DNA of 64,000 bases from the NCBI RefSeq assembly GCF_031326345.1, contig NZ_CP133671.1, positions 6,607,501 through 6,671,500 of the forward strand. Reading direction: 5' to 3'. Shown here piece by piece: positions 63,507 to 64,000 of this stretch. The notes beneath the pieces were generated by a model. It was not told the origin of the DNA, searched no databases, and was given only the letters and a program-made list of their open reading frames with translations. Each line of letters opens with the position of its first letter. The first letter of the stretch is position 1. The translations under genes were made by a program, and so were the position numbers. This stretch comes from Aureispira sp. CCB-E (GTDB lineage: Bacteria; Bacteroidota; Bacteroidia; Chitinophagales; Saprospiraceae).

Positions 63507-64000
63507 ATGAAAGTTTCACTAAATTGGTTAAAACAATACGTTAACGTAAACGAATCCAAAGAGGAAGTCAGTGACATTCTAACGAATATAGGTTTAGAAG
63601 TAGAGGGAATGGACATTTTTGAGAACATCAAAGGTAGCCTAGCAGGATTGGTCATTGGCGAAGTATTGACTTGCCAGAAACACCCTGATGCAGATAAATT
63701 GTCTATCACAACGGTTAATATTGGTGCAGAAGCACCGTTACAAATTGTTTGTGGAGCACCTAATGCCCCACAGGCAGTTGGCAAAAAAGTTGTTGTGGCG
63801 ACTGTTGGAACGACCTTGTATGCTGAAGATGGCAAATCTTTTAAAATCAAAAAGGGAAAAATACGTGGTGAGGAATCTATTGGAATGATTTGCGCAGAAG
63901 ATGAGATTGGCTTAGGCACTTCACACGATGGCATTATGATACTAGACGATGAAAAAGCAAGTGCTGGTATGCCTGCTGCTACTTATTTTTCCGATCGTGT
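63507..64000 (+). CDS. pheT: Phenylalanyl-tRNA synthetase beta subunit, 5' part
   Basis: The gene runs off the end of the window; about 164 codons are present. MKVSLNWLKQYVN (1-13), SDILTNIGLEVEGMDIFENIKG, then the tRNA-binding OB fold with LVIGEVLTCQKHPDADKLSITTVNIG and LQIVCGAPNAPQAVGKKVVVATVGTTL, are the standard start of PheT. It charges tRNA-Phe together with PheS. The start is an ATG at 63507. Confidence 0.95.
   Translation, partial: MKVSLNWLKQYVNVNESKEEVSDILTNIGLEVEGMDIFENIKGSLAGLVIGEVLTCQKHPDADKLSITTVNIGAEAPLQIVCGAPNAPQAVGKKVVVATVGTTLYAEDGKSFKIKKGKIRGEESIGMICAEDEIGLGTSHDGIMILDDEKASAGMPAATYFSDR

Noticed and set aside
63473-63934. Minus-strand frame of 153 residues opposite pheT
   Set aside because: It lies antisense to the well-supported pheT start and has no recognisable protein pattern.
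1-64000. tRNA or rRNA genes
   Set aside because: No cloverleaf with GTTCRA-type T arm or rRNA-like stretch was found by eye; a dedicated search with a tRNA scanner would settle it.

Overview
This is a 64-kb AT-rich chromosomal window (roughly mid-30s % GC by eye). It almost certainly comes from a member of the Bacteroidota. The evidence is a C-terminal T9SS-type sorting domain on at least two secreted proteins, lipoprotein and SusD-era style signal peptides ending in AQ or CE/CK, no visible Shine-Dalgarno sequences, and several promoters of the TTG-N18-20-TAnnTTTG type. Dockerin-bearing adhesin-like proteins, LRR proteins, a kynurenine pathway enzyme and many lineage-only proteins would fit the Saprospiria (an Aureispira/Saprospira-like organism), but that is inference. 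No rRNA, tRNA or CRISPR was recognised.

Layout. 1-600: imperfect tandem non-coding repeat. 0.6-6.4 kb: Cys-rich DUF5685-like membrane protein, a lipoprotein, a GHMP (mevalonate) kinase and a two-gene ABC-2 exporter. 6.8-11.1 kb: two small membrane proteins and two LRR proteins, one carrying a BRCT-like domain. 11.2-14.4 kb: a probable copper/metal handling group (MbnP-like protein with T9SS tail, a small lipoprotein, a CDICGCG outer-membrane protein, a small Cys/His protein) with a 20-bp palindrome. 14.6-22.5 kb: lipid-linked sugar flippase, ECF sigma/anti-sigma/OmpA operon, a glycosyltransferase and membrane proteins. 22.6-27.4 kb: zinc transporter, recR, comM-type ATPase, fabI. 27.7-31.7 kb: glycosyltransferase, then a SAM-I riboswitch with terminator controlling an OsmC-MetZ fusion and metX. 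31.7-44.4 kb: TPR and secreted proteins, a MarR regulator with paired operators, an ABC permease plus HlyD adaptor, a DHH phosphoesterase and lineage-specific proteins. 44.8-52.2 kb: dockerin/T9SS protein, Tat-exported GH1 glycosidase with an IS4-family element inserted just upstream of it, DUF3857-like protein. 53-58.7 kb: ParB, TPR protein, kynurenine 3-monooxygenase, Fcy1-like cytosine deaminase, monooxygenase-fold protein, nitroreductase/HxlR pair. 58.7-64 kb: secreted SH3-like protein, a small basic protein, two tandem candidate small-RNA genes, a Thg1-like 3'-5' polymerase overlapping a polynucleotide-kinase-like gene, a membrane protein and the start of pheT.

The most unusual region is 60.1-62.3 kb. 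A bacterial Thg1-like protein and a P-loop kinase of polynucleotide-kinase type overlap by 4 bp, which suggests RNA 5'-end healing and repair. Immediately downstream, in the same direction, lie two homologous transcription units without conserved ORFs. Each has the same promoter (TTG-N20-TATATTTG), the same three 21-bp direct repeats just upstream, and the same strong terminator hairpin. The second theme is a family of long, modular, palindromic repeats scattered through the intergenic spaces; one copy sits between the SAM riboswitch and the gene it controls.
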